41,239 nucleotides of DNA from Vulcanimicrobiota bacterium (GTDB lineage Bacteria; Vulcanimicrobiota; Vulcanimicrobiia; Vulcanimicrobiales; Vulcanimicrobiaceae), in the NCBI GenBank assembly GCA_003136355.1, contig PLED01000052.1:31545-72783 (forward strand). The letters are read 5' to 3'. A program made the position numbers and the translations under genes. This document shows positions 40,219 to 41,239 of the stretch, in pieces; within the stretch, counting starts at the first letter, position 1, and each line of letters starts with the position of its first letter. Below the pieces are notes generated by a model, which had not been told where the DNA came from, did not search any database, and saw only the letters and a program-made list of their open reading frames with translations.

Positions 40219-41239
40219 GTACGACCTCGTGCAGGCCTTTGGCCAGTGTTTGAATGTCGCGCGACGTCGTCATTTCCGTAGCGGCCATCAGAATGCAATT
40301 GTCGTACTCGGGATAGTAGCGTCCCAGATCGACGCCGCCCAAAATGCCGCGATGCTCGAGTTTCGCAAGCGCGTGTCGCGCGGGCTGATGCACGCAGACG
40401 ACGATTTCATTGAAATTGGGCGCCGAAAATTTCACCGAACAGCCGTCTATCGCGTCAACCGCTGCGGCCAATTCGCGCGTGCGCTGAAGGTTCGCAGCGG
40501 CCACGTCGCGCAGGCCGGTCTTTCCGACCAGGGCCAGGTACATCGTCGCGATCAGTGCGCAATGCGCCTGGTTCGTGCAAATATTCGAAGTCGCGCGTTC
40601 TCTGCGGATGTGTTGCTCACGCGCCTGCAATGTCAGAACGTAGCCCTCTTTTCCATTAGAGTCGACGGTCTTGCCGGCGAGCCGGCCCGGAATGCGGCGC
40701 AGATGTTCTTTCGTCGCGGCGATAAATCCGACGTACGGACCGCCATAAGCCACCGGCACGCCGAAGCTCTGCGCTTCACCCGCGACGATGCCCGCGCCCC
40801 ACTGCGACGGCGGCTGCAATGCGCCAAGCGACATCGCTTCGGCAATCACCGCGACCAAAACGGTGCCGCTCTCTTTGAGCGCGGCTTGTTCGGCCGACCC
40901 GGGCGTATCGATCACGCCGAAAAAATTCGGCGACTGCAGCGCGACGCACGCGTATTCTCCTGCGGCGGTCAAACGCGCAAGCTCGCCGAGATCCGTCGTG
41001 CCGTCTTCGGCGACCGGCAGCTCTTCGATTGCCACGTCCAAGCCATCGCAGTATGTTTTTAGAACCGCGCGATAGTTCGGATGGATAGCGCGCGAGACCA
41101 ATATTTTCTGCCGCCCGTTTTCGTTGAGCGCCATGATCGTGGCTTCGGCCAGCGCGGTCGCGCCGTCGTACACCGAAGCGTTGGCGATATCCATTCCGGT
41201 GAGCAGGCAAATATAAGTCTGCCACTCGTAGATCGCTTG
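40199..41239 (-). CDS. gcvPA: Glycine decarboxylase (P protein) subunit 1, 5' end outside window
   Basis: The 346 visible residues run in frame to the window edge; about the first 100 residues of a protein of roughly 450 are missing. The blocks IYEWQTYICLLTGMDIANASVYDGATALAEA, VALQSPNFFGVIDTP, GEAQSFGVPVAYGGPYVG and EGYVLTLQAREQHIRRERATSNICTNQ are the family signature. The PLP-free subunit 1 pairs with gcvPB, whose start it overlaps. gcvT and gcvH, usually upstream, lie beyond the edge if present. Confidence 0.95.
   Translation of the reverse strand, partial: QAIYEWQTYICLLTGMDIANASVYDGATALAEATIMALNENGRQKILVSRAIHPNYRAVLKTYCDGLDVAIEELPVAEDGTTDLGELARLTAAGEYACVALQSPNFFGVIDTPGSAEQAALKESGTVLVAVIAEAMSLGALQPPSQWGAGIVAGEAQSFGVPVAYGGPYVGFIAATKEHLRRIPGRLAGKTVDSNGKEGYVLTLQAREQHIRRERATSNICTNQAHCALIATMYLALVGKTGLRDVAAANLQRTRELAAAVDAIDGCSVKFSAPNFNEIVVCVHQPARHALAKLEHRGILGGVDLGRYYPEYDNCILMAATEMTTSRDIQTLAKGLHEVVHVHARV

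Noticed and set aside
40148-41062. Open frame on the + strand across gcvPA/gcvPB (304 codons)
   Set aside because: Antisense to clear glycine decarboxylase subunits; composition is that of a shadow frame.

Overview
The window is about 41 kb of gene-dense, high-GC bacterial chromosome, with GTG, TTG and apparently CTG starts as well as ATG. The organism is a diderm: there is an RND efflux pump, an outer-membrane barrel candidate and two lipoproteins. The order decarboxylase - SpoIIIAA/R3H ATPase (Ycf45 family) - tmk - holB resembles the Bacillus yaaO-tmk-holB block, and the Ycf45-type ATPase is typical of Cyanobacteria, Firmicutes and relatives. Together these suggest a diderm of the Terrabacteria side, such as Eremiobacterota or Armatimonadota. 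That placement is inference. No tRNA, rRNA, CRISPR array, transposase or prophage gene was seen, and no gene-free stretch exceeds 300 bp.

Layout. 10-7880 (+): lipB-lipA, an RND pump, a secreted barrel candidate, a GDSL lipoprotein and a rhodanese, closely packed. 8042-8470 (+): a lower-GC DUF4279-type gene. 8485-10877 (-): ychF and glutamate dehydrogenase. 10957-13334 (+): DUF151 nuclease, VOC protein, methylthioadenosine phosphorylase and a membrane protein. 13427-19111 (-): decarboxylase, Ycf45-type ATPase, a secreted protein, tmk and holB. 19256-23637 (-): pdxS-pdxT, HNH nuclease, a serine hydrolase and, upstream, a proline-rich protein. 23645-26089 (-): a large glycosidase. 26180-27783 (+): ispE and a nucleotidyltransferase, convergent with ubiX (-). 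28397-32804 (+): RecB-type nuclease, UvrD-type helicase and a GNAT protein joined by ATGA overlaps. 32902-37247 (-): Nudix, scpA, scpB, nfo, dinB, ybjQ and a small membrane protein. 37346-37819 (-): an orphan pseudopilin. 37891-38732 (-): an AT-richer two-gene insert whose first gene is broken at an A9 run. 38755-41239 (-): gcvPB and the 3' part of gcvPA.

Most genes are housekeeping: lipoate synthesis and glycine cleavage (lipoylated-complex metabolism), PLP synthesis, isoprenoid synthesis, chromosome segregation, DNA replication and repair. The points most worth a second look are: (1) a four-copy, about 62-bp interspersed repeat whose two hairpins are maintained by compensatory base changes, one copy being translated as the LipB tail; (2) LipB with Gln in place of the catalytic Lys; (3) tmk whose only usable start appears to be CTG and whose P-loop is lost if an ATG is forced; (4) the A9 frameshift in the accessory insert beside gcvPB; (5) an AddB-like machine split into a nuclease gene followed by a helicase gene.
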